From Roseivirga sp. E12 (GTDB lineage: Bacteria > Bacteroidota > Bacteroidia > Cytophagales > Cyclobacteriaceae), in NCBI RefSeq assembly GCF_017592825.1, contig NZ_JAGFMD010000001.1, positions 1,364,001 through 1,428,000 of the forward strand: a stretch of 64,000 nucleotides of DNA, given 5' to 3'. Of this stretch, positions 25,287 through 34,621 are shown one piece after another. The notes beneath the pieces are model-generated. The model did no database searches, had not been told where the DNA came from, and worked only from the letters and a program-made list of their open reading frames with translations. Position numbers and translations under genes: made by a program. How positions within the stretch are numbered: position 1 is the stretch's first letter; each line of letters starts with the position of its first letter.

Positions 25287-26231
25287 ATGGATTTTAAAAC
25301 AGCCACTGAGTACTTACTCTTTTCTAAAGACGATTATTCAAAGATTAAGGAGGGCATCGATTGGATGTACGACCAATATGTCAAGCCTACCCAAATCGAA
25401 GCCACTGACCTCACAGATGCTCATTTCATCAAAGCAGAAAGTGGCCAGATTGTATCGCCAATTGCTGCAGCCCATTGTCTTAAAGACATGATGCGAACAG
25501 TCCTGTTCTTGAGAGGTATTCATAATGCCATTGAGAGCGAGCTTAGTAAAGACTTAAACCGCCCCGTGGAAATTCTTTATGCTGGGTGTGGTCCTTACGC
25601 TACTCTATTGACACCTTTTACAACAATATACACCACAGACCAAGTGCAATTCACTATGCTGGAGTATAATCCTATTTCGATGGATGCCATGAATAGACTG
25701 TATTCGGATTGGGGAATCAGTAAGTACCTAAAACACACCATTCTTGCTGATGCCACATTACCAGAGGTTGAGATAAAAGACACTTATGACATAATTATTT
25801 CCGAAACAATGCAGGCAGGTTTGAAAAAGGAATGTCAGGTGCCACTTACTAGAAACTTGGTGAGGTTTCTAAATCCTGAAGGCACCTTCATTCCTCAAAA
25901 CATTTATATAGATGCGTGTTTGGTAGGACCCGACAAAAATGAACTGGAAGTTCCAGACAGGGTGTCCTTGGGTACAATCTATGACCTCGATTTTAAAAAC
26001 GTTCCTCCTTTGAATTATGAAAGGAGAATAGATATACCTGCACACCCCTATGAATACCTTAATTCTTTTACTACCATTAGAGTCTTTGAAGACGTGATAA
26101 TTCATCCATACATGTCAGGGCTAACCTGTCCTTTGATTATCGATAGGTTTGAGACTAAACCCAAGTCAATTAACTTTAAATACGTAGAAGGTGAAAATCC
26201 TGATTTTGAAGTTAATTACCATCTAGAATAA
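25287..26231 (+). CDS. SAM-dependent methyltransferase, divergent PRMT-like
   Basis: The 314-residue protein has a Rossmann methyltransferase motif I, VEILYAGCGPYATLL (Ala99-Gly100-Cys101-Gly102), followed by an acidic strand end (FTMLEYNPISMDAM). The loop ISETMQAGLKKE places Glu173 and Glu182 at the same E-x8-E spacing as the upstream TPR protein. A beta-rich C-terminal part follows, as in PRMTs, but I find no His-Trp THW motif. The N-terminal 90 residues are helical (KIKEGIDWMYDQYVKPTQIE). It lies 136 bases after its neighbour on the same strand. The two may form a heteromeric enzyme or act in sequence, and the substrate is unknown. Confidence 0.7.
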   Translation: MDFKTATEYLLFSKDDYSKIKEGIDWMYDQYVKPTQIEATDLTDAHFIKAESGQIVSPIAAAHCLKDMMRTVLFLRGIHNAIESELSKDLNRPVEILYAGCGPYATLLTPFTTIYTTDQVQFTMLEYNPISMDAMNRLYSDWGISKYLKHTILADATLPEVEIKDTYDIIISETMQAGLKKECQVPLTRNLVRFLNPEGTFIPQNIYIDACLVGPDKNELEVPDRVSLGTIYDLDFKNVPPLNYERRIDIPAHPYEYLNSFTTIRVFEDVIIHPYMSGLTCPLIIDRFETKPKSINFKYVEGENPDFEVNYHLE

Positions 26232-26232
26232 A

Positions 26233-26297
26233 ACACGATGCTATATACAACAAAACCGATTAGCGGTTGAGTGCGAATCGGTCGAGTTGTATCGTGT
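26233..26297. repeat. Large three-segment hairpin after the methyltransferase pair
   Basis: Three consecutive arms pair in register: ACACGAT (26233-26239) with ATCGTGT (26291-26297), ACAAC (26247-26251) with GTTGT (26286-26290), and ACCGATT (26255-26261) with AATCGGT (26276-26282). The loop is 14 bases. No T-run follows, so a standard intrinsic terminator is doubtful. A structured RNA 3' end or a remnant repeat element is possible. It starts two bases after the methyltransferase stop. Confidence 0.6.
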
Positions 26298-26420
26298 ATG
26301 CTTGTGTTCTTAATGTTAAGTCTTCCCAAGCAGAAAATTAAACTCTGCTCTAGAAAACTGGTAGAAAATTTACAAACGATCCAATCATTGATAATGATCA
26401 AACATGTAAATCCATGTGAT

Positions 26421-29400
26421 TTAGTTGCCTACATCACTTAACATCTCCTGAATTGCTCGCTCTAATTGCTGATCTCTATTTTTATCAATCACGCCCGGCA
26501 TATTCTTAAGCTTGATGGTTGGTTCAGTTTGTAGATTCTCCATCCAACGGCCATTCTTGTCTTTGGCACTCACTGGCACCACACCCCAACGACCGCCATC
26601 AGGAAGCCCTTCCCAACCGGCAAAACTACAGGTACCTGGAACTGGCATACCAATGGTCTTTCCGATTTTCAGATCGGTATAACCCTGAGCAAAGCAGTGA
26701 CCATCTGAATACATGCTTTCGTTGAACAACGCAAGTGTCGGCTTTGTCCATCTTGAAGTAGGCTCACCCCCTACATCTTTTGCAGCCGTAGCATAGGTAA
26801 TGAATGGCTCTCCTGTAAAGAACATCGCTAAGTCAGCTACCAAGTCGCCACCACCATTAAAACGGGTATCCACTATGATGCCCTTTCTATTGAAATATTT
26901 TCCCATTATGTCTTCATAGATGCTTCGGAATTGTCCATCTCCCATGCCTGGGATGTGTACATAGCCCAGCTGACCATTCGACTTCTCCTCTACCTCTTTC
27001 TCGTTGATCTTGACAAACCTGTTATATAGTAACCCTCGCTCTGCACCCAGCGAGATAGGCTTCACTGTAATCTGTTGTCTATCCGATTTCTTAGGACCTG
27101 TTATTTCTAACAATGTGAATTTGCCTGACTTTCTGTTTAGATAAGTGGCTACATCACGATCCGGAGTCACTAATTCCCCATCAATTTTCTCAATGATCAT
27201 GCCCGGCACAATGTTGAACTTCGCTTTGTCCAAAGGACCTCCTTTAAGTACTTCAGCAATTCTAATTCCATTGCCCTTGTGATCGTAGTCCATGAAAATC
27301 CCTAATGATGCTGTGGCATCTGCATTAGGAATGCTTGTTCCATATCTAGCCCCTGCATGAGATACGTTTAGCTCACCAAGCATCTCCGATAACATTTCCG
27401 AGAACTCATAACTATTACCTATCGAAGGCAAGTATTTGGCATATTCTGTGCGCATCAAATCCCAATCAATTCCATGGAAAGTTGGTTCGTAAAATATATT
27501 CTTGGTGCGTATCCAAACATGATCAAACATATAACTGCGCTCGGCAACAGCATCATATTCCATCTCCCCTCGAATACTGATTGATTCCCTCTTGCCCGCA
27601 TCGGGGTTAATCTTAGAAATCCTACCTCCACTCAAGAGATACAGATTCTTCATGTCCTTATCCCATTGGAAAGATCCAAACCCACCATTTAATTTGATGG
27701 CCATTTTGGTTTCTCTCGTTCTTAGGTTTGTTGTCCAAAGGTTCTGACCACCCTCGAAGCTTGCTAGGTAATACAGTTTTTCTCCGTCTTTAGAAAGAGT
27801 GGCATCGCCAAGACTTGATGAATGAATAGTCAACCGAGCCTTGCGGTCTTTCATATCTTCAAAATCGAAAGTCAGATCCTTTTTAGATTCTTCTTTCTTA
27901 TCATCAGCCTTCTTCTCTTTACTGTCCTCACTCTTTTCGCCTTTTTTCTGCTCTTTCTCTATTTCTTTCATCAAAGCGTACTCTTCCTTATTGAGCTTAT
28001 ACTTGTCCCAGCTATCTTGGGTAAAGAACATCGAGTAAACATCACTTTGCGATCGACCACTGGTAGCATAGCTCTTCAGGCCGTTACGGTTACTAAACCA
28101 AATCATTTGCTTTCCTCCGTTAACCCACTTTGGTCTGGAATCATAGTAACCACTCTCGGTAAGGTTAATGCGATTGCTACCATCAGCAGCCATCAACAGC
28201 GCTTCACTGTTATTCAAGCTCATGCTCCAGTCAACGAGTAACCATTTACTGTCTGGGCTCCAAGTGAAGTATTTGTCACCATCACGCATATGGAAAAGAT
28301 CATTAGGAGTCAAAAGGTCGACTGAATTTCCTGATGCCACATCTAATATTCTAAGCGTCCTTCGGCCTGCGATAAAAGCCATTTTCTTTCCATCAGGAGA
28401 ATACTGAGGCATATAATTATCCTCATTATTGGCTAGAACAACCTCTTCTTTCACCAAGGTAGAAGCAAAGAAGAAAGGCTCCTCAGCAGCTCTCTCTTTG
28501 GTCGACTTATAGATATTCCACTTGCCTTCTCGTTCACTTGCGTAAACCACAGATTTGCCGTCAGGCCCCCAAGTCACAAAACGTTCTTGTTCAGGAGTAT
28601 TAGTAATTCTTTTGGTTAACGATCCGTCCACAGAAGTCACAAACACTTCTCCCCTAGCGATAAAGGCAATCTCTTTCCCGTTGGGGGCAATGGCCATTTC
28701 TCGAACACCGCCATTAATAGATATGAATCTATCCGAATTAGCTTTGTCTTGTGTTCTTATGTTGACAGCAACCTTTTGTGGCTGACCACCCTCCTGCATC
28801 GTGTAAAGCTCACCATCATATCCAAAGCAAAGGGTTCCATTACCGAAGCTCAAGAAACGCACAGGATGCAAGTTGAAATTTGTCAACTGCTGACTTTGTG
28901 ATGGGTCTTCAATTGACATATTATACACATTGAATGTCCCACTAGATTCGTTTAAATAGTAGAGACTCTTTTCATCAGCACTGAAGACAGGCTGACGGTC
29001 TTCGACCTCACGATTGGTAAGCATTTTATGTTCATCTCTTCGCACATCATACATCCAGATATCTCTGGTAATAGACGATTTGTGATGTTTCCTAAACTCG
29101 TTCTCGCCACCTTTTTTATCATGATAGACCATGTAGCGACCATCTTTGCTGACCTGAACGTAATCTGCTGGAATAGTGAAAACCTGATCTACTCTACCAC
29201 CTGCAACAGGAACTTCATATAACTCTGACTGCGAACCATGAGGGTATTGGCGGTGTTCCGCCCTGTCTTGTCTTAATGCTCCAAAAATTACATGCTTATT
29301 GTCGTGTGAAAAGGAGTATGGACTCTCATTATTAGAATGAAAGGTCAATCGTGTGGCTTGTCCACCCATGGCATCCATAACGTATACATCGAAATTACCA

Positions 29401-29651
29401 TAGCGATCTGACGCAAAGGCAATATGCTTACTATCCTTACTCCAAACCGGCATGAAATCATGGGCTTGGTGAAAGGTCAATTGTGTAGCATCACCTCCGG
29501 TAGAGGCAACTCTATATAAATCGCCTTTGTAGGTGAAAACAATGTGTTGACCATCAGGAGAAATACTTTGGTATCGAATCCAGTTTGGTGTTGTTTGAGA
29601 TTTTAAGTTTGTGCTCAGAAGGCACAAAAGAATAATGACCAGCTTTTTCAT
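26421..29651 (-). CDS. Secreted tricorn-type S41 peptidase
   Basis: The 1076-residue protein has a signal peptide (LVIILLCLLSTNLKSQ). It continues with an N-terminal WD40/TolB-like propeller whose blades show IRYQSISPDGQHIVFTYKGD, MPVWSKDSKHIAFASDR and YMPQYSPDGKKMAFI. A lysine/glutamate-rich linker lies around residues 560-590 (EKEQKKGEKSEDSKEKKADD). A second propeller part, a PDZ domain (MDYDHKGNGIRIAEVLKGGP through EKIDGELV) and the C-terminal S41 serine peptidase domain follow. The peptidase domain has IIVDTRFNGGG and the nucleophile region ESMYSDGH. This layout matches tricorn protease homologues that trim peptides, here probably in the periplasm. It has no operon partner. Confidence 0.92.
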   Translation of the reverse strand: MKKLVIILLCLLSTNLKSQTTPNWIRYQSISPDGQHIVFTYKGDLYRVASTGGDATQLTFHQAHDFMPVWSKDSKHIAFASDRYGNFDVYVMDAMGGQATRLTFHSNNESPYSFSHDNKHVIFGALRQDRAEHRQYPHGSQSELYEVPVAGGRVDQVFTIPADYVQVSKDGRYMVYHDKKGGENEFRKHHKSSITRDIWMYDVRRDEHKMLTNREVEDRQPVFSADEKSLYYLNESSGTFNVYNMSIEDPSQSQQLTNFNLHPVRFLSFGNGTLCFGYDGELYTMQEGGQPQKVAVNIRTQDKANSDRFISINGGVREMAIAPNGKEIAFIARGEVFVTSVDGSLTKRITNTPEQERFVTWGPDGKSVVYASEREGKWNIYKSTKERAAEEPFFFASTLVKEEVVLANNEDNYMPQYSPDGKKMAFIAGRRTLRILDVASGNSVDLLTPNDLFHMRDGDKYFTWSPDSKWLLVDWSMSLNNSEALLMAADGSNRINLTESGYYDSRPKWVNGGKQMIWFSNRNGLKSYATSGRSQSDVYSMFFTQDSWDKYKLNKEEYALMKEIEKEQKKGEKSEDSKEKKADDKKEESKKDLTFDFEDMKDRKARLTIHSSSLGDATLSKDGEKLYYLASFEGGQNLWTTNLRTRETKMAIKLNGGFGSFQWDKDMKNLYLLSGGRISKINPDAGKRESISIRGEMEYDAVAERSYMFDHVWIRTKNIFYEPTFHGIDWDLMRTEYAKYLPSIGNSYEFSEMLSEMLGELNVSHAGARYGTSIPNADATASLGIFMDYDHKGNGIRIAEVLKGGPLDKAKFNIVPGMIIEKIDGELVTPDRDVATYLNRKSGKFTLLEITGPKKSDRQQITVKPISLGAERGLLYNRFVKINEKEVEEKSNGQLGYVHIPGMGDGQFRSIYEDIMGKYFNRKGIIVDTRFNGGGDLVADLAMFFTGEPFITYATAAKDVGGEPTSRWTKPTLALFNESMYSDGHCFAQGYTDLKIGKTIGMPVPGTCSFAGWEGLPDGGRWGVVPVSAKDKNGRWMENLQTEPTIKLKNMPGVIDKNRDQQLERAIQEMLSDVGN

Positions 29652-29687
29652 ATTTATTGATTTGGCCCTGAATTTAGGAAAAGAAGG

Positions 29688-29717
29688 TGGAAGACGGAAG
29701 ACGGAGGACAGAAGATA
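29688..29717. repeat. Short purine-rich imperfect tandem repeat
   Basis: Units of the form GGAAGAC / GGAAGAC / GGAGGAC / AGAAGAT follow one another in the gap between two minus-strand genes. Similar GGAAGACGGAAGACGG tracts are common between genes of Cytophagales. No function is apparent. Confidence 0.5.
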
Positions 29718-29727
29718 AAGAGTTGGC

Positions 29728-30978
29728 CTACGCCAAAGGACGAGAAGTCAACTCCATAATGGTAATTTCAGGTAGAATACCAATTCGGCCAGGGAAGCCT
29801 AAGAACCCAAAGCCTCTGTTCACATAGAGGTACTGATTCTCCTCTTGATACAAGTCGGCCCACTGCTTATAGATATACTTTGAAGGACTCCAACGGAAGT
29901 CTCCAATCTCCACTCCCAACTGCATACCATGAGTATGGCCTGAAAATGTAATGTCAATATCTGGCTGCTGCCCTCTTACTTGAGCATCCCAATGGCTTGG
30001 ATCGTGTGAAAGCAAAAGTTTAACATCCCCTTCGGCACTCAAGGCAGTCTGATCAAGTCGTCCATACTTCGCAAAACGACCCGCCCCCCAGTTTTCTACA
30101 CCTAGAACTGATATTTGATCTGTACCGATTCGGACCGAGCGATTTTCATTCATTAGCAAGTCCCAGCCCATACGTTCGTGGACTTTTATCATATCCTCCA
30201 GGTTTCTCCTCTTTTCAGAAATTGACGACCAGGCCATATAGTCACCATAGTCATGATTGCCAAGTGTAGAATACACACCAAGGTCTGCCTTAACTTTCGA
30301 GAAAAGATCGAAGTAGTCCGCAACCTCTTTGGTCTGATTATTCACAAGGTCACCAGTAAAGAAGATCATATCTGGTTTTTCGGCCATCAACATTTCGATC
30401 CCTCCTTTCACAGCAGTCTTATCATAAAAGCTACCGCTGTGAATATCGGATAGTTGGGCGACCTTAATTCCTTCGAATTGCTTTGGAAGGTTTGGCAGGT
30501 ATACTCTTCGCCTTCTGATTCTATAATCATATGCCCCTCTGACAATACCAAAGCTCATTGTAACAATTGGAAGCGTGGCCATAACCACGGCACTTCTTGC
30601 TAAAAATTTTGAGCGTGGCATCTTCTGTCCTGCCGCAACTCTCTTTTCATAACGTCTTTTTCTCCCCGCAAAGAATAACCCTAGCACTCGTCTGATATCG
30701 TCAATAAACACTAATACTACAGCGGCCAACTTTGCTGTATAGGACATAAAGACAATGGAAATCAAAAAAGAAAATGGAACAGTCCCTGCTTGCACAAACC
30801 GTAGGTATACCACCAATGAAAGCATAAAAATGGCCTGCAATAAGTAGAGGTATCTTACTACCGTTTTGGTGCCATTCTTCTTTCCGATTAAAAGGGTTTT
30901 TGTAGCCTGATAAGCATAGTAATCCAGCCAGCCTAGAAAGGCAACGATGATCACAAAGAAAAGTGGCGAAATGCTCAT
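29728..30978 (-). CDS. Membrane-anchored metallophosphoesterase
   Basis: The N-terminal 150 residues contain four hydrophobic segments (SPLFFVIIVAFLGWLDYYAY, LYLLQAIFMLSLVVYLRF, FSFLISIVFMSYTAKLAAVV and a later one). The C-terminal 260 residues are a calcineurin-like phosphoesterase. The metal-site motifs are in order: QLSDIHSG, FFTGDLVN, TLGNHDYG, LLLSHDPSHW and FSGHTHGMQLG. These bind a two-metal centre. This subgroup resembles YaeI/YkuE-type enzymes, some of which act on lipid phosphates, but the substrate here is unknown. It is a single gene that reads in the same direction as the upstream efflux operon and is separated from it by a terminator. Confidence 0.9.
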   Translation of the reverse strand: MSISPLFFVIIVAFLGWLDYYAYQATKTLLIGKKNGTKTVVRYLYLLQAIFMLSLVVYLRFVQAGTVPFSFLISIVFMSYTAKLAAVVLVFIDDIRRVLGLFFAGRKRRYEKRVAAGQKMPRSKFLARSAVVMATLPIVTMSFGIVRGAYDYRIRRRRVYLPNLPKQFEGIKVAQLSDIHSGSFYDKTAVKGGIEMLMAEKPDMIFFTGDLVNNQTKEVADYFDLFSKVKADLGVYSTLGNHDYGDYMAWSSISEKRRNLEDMIKVHERMGWDLLMNENRSVRIGTDQISVLGVENWGAGRFAKYGRLDQTALSAEGDVKLLLSHDPSHWDAQVRGQQPDIDITFSGHTHGMQLGVEIGDFRWSPSKYIYKQWADLYQEENQYLYVNRGFGFLGFPGRIGILPEITIMELTSRPLA

Positions 30979-31014
30979 CTACTTCTTTTAACCAGAGACC
31001 TGTTTAATGGGTTC

Positions 31015-31048
31015 AAAAAAAAGACTCCCGAGTACCACCTCGGGAGCC
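31015..31048 (-). terminator. Intrinsic terminator of the efflux operon
   Basis: Read on the minus strand, GGCTCCCGAG-GTGGTA-CTCGGGAGTC forms a strong stem followed by eight Ts. It lies about 75 bases past the RND transporter stop and insulates the downstream metallophosphoesterase gene. Confidence 0.9.
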
Positions 31049-31123
31049 ACCAAATCAACCTTAACTATGAATGACCCTCACTGAAGAAGGCCATAATCAC
31101 CACGTTAATGTTATTATCAAACA

Positions 31124-34100
31124 TCAGGCCAAAACCTTTTGAGTTTCTCCTGATGAATCAGACATATCAATTATGTTTGCCTTACCTCTCCACTTGGCAA
31201 TTCTAAACAATAGCTTATCAGCCAATAAGTACATTGTTGGTACCATAATTAGCGTAAAGAAAGTTGCGAACGTCAATCCAAAAATGATTGTCCAAGACAT
31301 TGGGCCCCAGAAAATCACATTATCACCTCCAACATAGAAGTCAGCGCTATATTGAACAAAGGCTCCGATAAAGTCTATATTCAAACCTACAGCCAGTGGC
31401 ACCAATCCAAGAATAGTGGTGATTGCTGTCAATAGTACTGGTCTCAACCTAGTCCTACCCGCAGTGATAATAGAGTCCACGACTTCATTCATAGGAAGAA
31501 TCTCATCTTCACCCATTCCCAATTCTTCTCTTCTTCTCTTACGCGTCAGCACGATAAAGTCAATCAATACAATGGCATTATTCACAACTATACCAGCAAG
31601 TGCGATAATACCCACCATTGTCATAATTACGATAAAGTCCATATTGAATGCAACCAGACCTAAGAACACACCAATGGTACTCAATAGTACTGAAACCAAG
31701 ATGATGAACGGAGCTGTGATATTGTTGAACTGCGATACGATAATCAAGAAAATCAAGAATACAGCGATCAAGAGCGCCTTACCCAAAAAGGCCATCTCTT
31801 CTGCTTGCTGTTCCGCCTCACCTGTAAAAGCAAAGCTATAGCCAGCTGGCATTTCATAATCAGCCATCAATTCTTTTAGCTGATCATTGATTACTGTCGC
31901 ATTAGCATCAGCAAGAACGTTCGAACTAAGCGTAACAACCCTATCCAAATCCTTTCTCTTGATCGATCCATATGTGGAGCTATAACGAATGCTTGCTACT
32001 GAAGAAATTGGAACTTGTACCAGCTTACCTGAATTTTGATCTCTAAATGTGATATTCTTGTTCATTAAAGCATCGACATTGTATCTATAATCTTCATCCA
32101 ATCGGATGTTTATCTCATAATCGTCTTCGCCTTCTTTATATTTAGAAACCTCTTTTCCGAATAGCGCTGTTCTAATTTCATTAGCGATAGAGAAAGTTGA
32201 CAGTCCGAATCTTCTGGCATTATCCCGATCAATATCGATCACCAATTCTGGCTTACCGAGTTCAAGTGAACTCTTCAGCTTCTCAATACCTTGAATACCC
32301 GACTCTGAAATCTTCTGCTTGATATCTTCTCCAAGATTGATCAGTGTGGGCAAATCCTCTCCGATAATCTCCAAATTCACCGGCTTACCCGTTGGAGGTC
32401 CAGCAGCATCTTTATCGACTGTTAGTGTAACACCTGGTTGCAACTTAACTTGCGCACGAATGTCGTTCATAACGTCCGATGTGTTTAAATCGCCACGTAG
32501 TTTACTTTCAATAAAATTGACAGTAATTCTAGCCTTGTGCGGCTCTTCAGATTGACCAACAGCGGTTGGGTCATTCGGGTCCGCAGCACCTTGGCTTACA
32601 TTAGTAGATACAGACTCAACTATGGCCGAGTATGGCTCTATGATTTTGAGCACTTGTGCCTCGATATCTTTTGAAAAGGCATTCGTCTTTTCGATATCTG
32701 TTCCTACTGGATACTCCACAAATACGTTTACATATTTAGGTTCATTTATTGGAAAGAATTCCACTTTTGGTAGAAACGCCCCAAAAATCATCAAAGAGAT
32801 AATCAGTGTCATAAATGCCCCACCCAAATACTTAATAGGGTGCTTAACAGCGCTCTTAAGTACTCGTACATAAATACCTTCTAATCTAGGCAAAAAGCCT
32901 GCTTGGAAACGTTTTGACAAAGGCCCTAAAATGTAAACATTGAGTAATGTCAGCACTCCTATCATCATCAAGAAGTTACCAAAACCGATTGCTCCAAGTC
33001 CGAAAGCGAAAACCGCACCTGCGATGATGGCCAAGCCTGATCTAATCAAAATCTTTTTATGGTCATATACTCTGTCGCCATCCACGCGCATAAAGCTTGA
33101 GATAAACACTGGATTTATTACCAATGCTACGAAGAGTGAAGAACCAAGCGTGATGATTAGTGTTAATGGTAAATAGAGCATAAACTCTCCAATAATCCCT
33201 GGCCAGAAAGCCAGAGGTAAAAACGCTGCTAAGGTCGTTGCAGTGGATGTAATAATAGGTAAGGCCACCTCACCTACACCTCTACGAGTAGCGGCCAAAG
33301 GACTCAATCCCTCTTCCATCAAACGATAGACGTTCTCTACTACCACAATACCATTATCTACAAGCATACCCAAGGCCATGATTAGCCCGAATAGTGTCAT
33401 AGTATTGATGGTAATACCCGCAAGACCAAGAATCATCAAAGCCATGAACATGGACAATGGAATCGCCATCCCCACAAATAGTGAGTTTCTTGTACCCAAG
33501 AAGAACAAGAGCACTGTCACCACTAGGATTACCCCAAAAATGATGTTGTTACCCAAGCTACTTACCTGCTCCCTAGTGTCTTTTGACTGATCATTTGTGA
33601 TGGTCACCTTGGTCGTTTCTGGAATCTGACCATCTAGTCTACTATCAGCAATCAATGCCATGATATTGTCTGTGGCTATCAACAAGTTTTCGCCACTTCT
33701 CTTCATTACATCAACTTTGACTACCGGATTTAGGTCTAGTCTAGCATAGTTTTGCTTGTCTTTGTAACCGAATTCAACAGTCGCAACATCTTTCAGGTAA
33801 ACGATATTGCCATTTTCATTGCTTATGATGATGTCCTCCATTTGAGAAGGGTCATCAAACTCACCGATTACACGGACGTTTCTTCTCAATCCATCTGCAA
33901 TCACATTACCTCCAGACAGGGTCATGTTTTCAGATGATATTGCATTCTCAATATCATTGAAAGTCACCTTTCTAGCTTCTAGCTTGAATGGATCTATTCT
34001 GACCTCAACTTCCTTTTCATCAACACCAACAATATTGGCTTTTGAAACTTGTGGAAATTTTTCGATCTCGTCTTCCAGGTATTCAGCAATATCATTCAAC

Positions 34101-34600
34101 TCGTCCAAGGTCTTGGTTGGATCAGTCAGGTTAATATTTAGAATTGGGAAGTTCTCAGAAAAACTAAATTTGATCACATTCGGATCTGTCTTCAAATCTG
34201 TTGGTAGTTCTGATTTTGCCCTATCAACAGCATCTTTCACATCGATAACCGCGTCATCGACATCGATCCCCACTTGAAATTCAATCACAATTGCAGAGAA
34301 ATCTTGTACTGAAGTCGACTGGATATTATCCACTCCTTCGATTGTATTGATCTCTTTTTCTAGTTCTCTTGTGATTAAGCTCTCAATATCTTCTGGAGAG
34401 TTCCCCGGGTGCGCTGTACTTACATATACTGTAGGCTGTTCAACTTCTGGGAAGTTTTCTTTCGGTAGTGTGATGTACGAGTATATACCAGCCGCAACAA
34501 TGATCAGCGTCAGCACATATACCGTAATTCTATTACGAAGGGCAAAGGAGGTTAAGCCAAATTCCTTGTCTACTACATTTTTGTCGTTCTCGTTAGCCAT
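31124..34600 (-). CDS. RND efflux transporter, AcrB/HAE1 family
   Basis: The 1158-residue inner-membrane pump has the usual duplicated layout. Each half has one N-terminal helix, a large periplasmic loop and five more helices. Landmarks are the N-terminal helix region ALRNRITVYVLTLIIVAAG, NFPEVEQPTVYVSTAHPGNS at the start of the first loop, and the proton-relay helix ALGMLVDNGIVVVENVYRL with its conserved Asp. At 1158 residues it is about 110 longer than AcrB, with extra sequence around the middle loop and tail. It belongs to the tripartite pump encoded with the membrane fusion and TolC genes upstream. The exported substrate cannot be deduced. Its start lies 21 bases after the fusion-protein stop. 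Confidence 0.95.
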   Translation of the reverse strand: MANENDKNVVDKEFGLTSFALRNRITVYVLTLIIVAAGIYSYITLPKENFPEVEQPTVYVSTAHPGNSPEDIESLITRELEKEINTIEGVDNIQSTSVQDFSAIVIEFQVGIDVDDAVIDVKDAVDRAKSELPTDLKTDPNVIKFSFSENFPILNINLTDPTKTLDELNDIAEYLEDEIEKFPQVSKANIVGVDEKEVEVRIDPFKLEARKVTFNDIENAISSENMTLSGGNVIADGLRRNVRVIGEFDDPSQMEDIIISNENGNIVYLKDVATVEFGYKDKQNYARLDLNPVVKVDVMKRSGENLLIATDNIMALIADSRLDGQIPETTKVTITNDQSKDTREQVSSLGNNIIFGVILVVTVLLFFLGTRNSLFVGMAIPLSMFMALMILGLAGITINTMTLFGLIMALGMLVDNGIVVVENVYRLMEEGLSPLAATRRGVGEVALPIITSTATTLAAFLPLAFWPGIIGEFMLYLPLTLIITLGSSLFVALVINPVFISSFMRVDGDRVYDHKKILIRSGLAIIAGAVFAFGLGAIGFGNFLMMIGVLTLLNVYILGPLSKRFQAGFLPRLEGIYVRVLKSAVKHPIKYLGGAFMTLIISLMIFGAFLPKVEFFPINEPKYVNVFVEYPVGTDIEKTNAFSKDIEAQVLKIIEPYSAIVESVSTNVSQGAADPNDPTAVGQSEEPHKARITVNFIESKLRGDLNTSDVMNDIRAQVKLQPGVTLTVDKDAAGPPTGKPVNLEIIGEDLPTLINLGEDIKQKISESGIQGIEKLKSSLELGKPELVIDIDRDNARRFGLSTFSIANEIRTALFGKEVSKYKEGEDDYEINIRLDEDYRYNVDALMNKNITFRDQNSGKLVQVPISSVASIRYSSTYGSIKRKDLDRVVTLSSNVLADANATVINDQLKELMADYEMPAGYSFAFTGEAEQQAEEMAFLGKALLIAVFLIFLIIVSQFNNITAPFIILVSVLLSTIGVFLGLVAFNMDFIVIMTMVGIIALAGIVVNNAIVLIDFIVLTRKRRREELGMGEDEILPMNEVVDSIITAGRTRLRPVLLTAITTILGLVPLAVGLNIDFIGAFVQYSADFYVGGDNVIFWGPMSWTIIFGLTFATFFTLIMVPTMYLLADKLLFRIAKWRGKANIIDMSDSSGETQKVLA

Positions 34601-34621
34601 AATCTATCGCTCTGAGTTTGA

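Noticed and set aside
27822-28241. Plus-strand frame of 139 codons inside the tricorn gene, rich in Phe and Leu
   Set aside because: It is the reverse of the Lys/Glu-rich linker of the peptidase, which gives Phe/Leu-rich antisense. No other sign of a gene.
29688-29717. Purine-rich tandem repeat as a regulatory site
   Set aside because: It lies between two genes on the same strand, is imperfect, and similar tracts are common in related genomes; no palindrome or promoter element is linked to it.
31416-34277. Several open frames of 60-141 codons on the plus strand inside the RND transporter gene
   Set aside because: They are antisense to a strongly supported transporter, have low-complexity Ser/Ile-rich translations and no start context; they reflect codon bias of the real gene.
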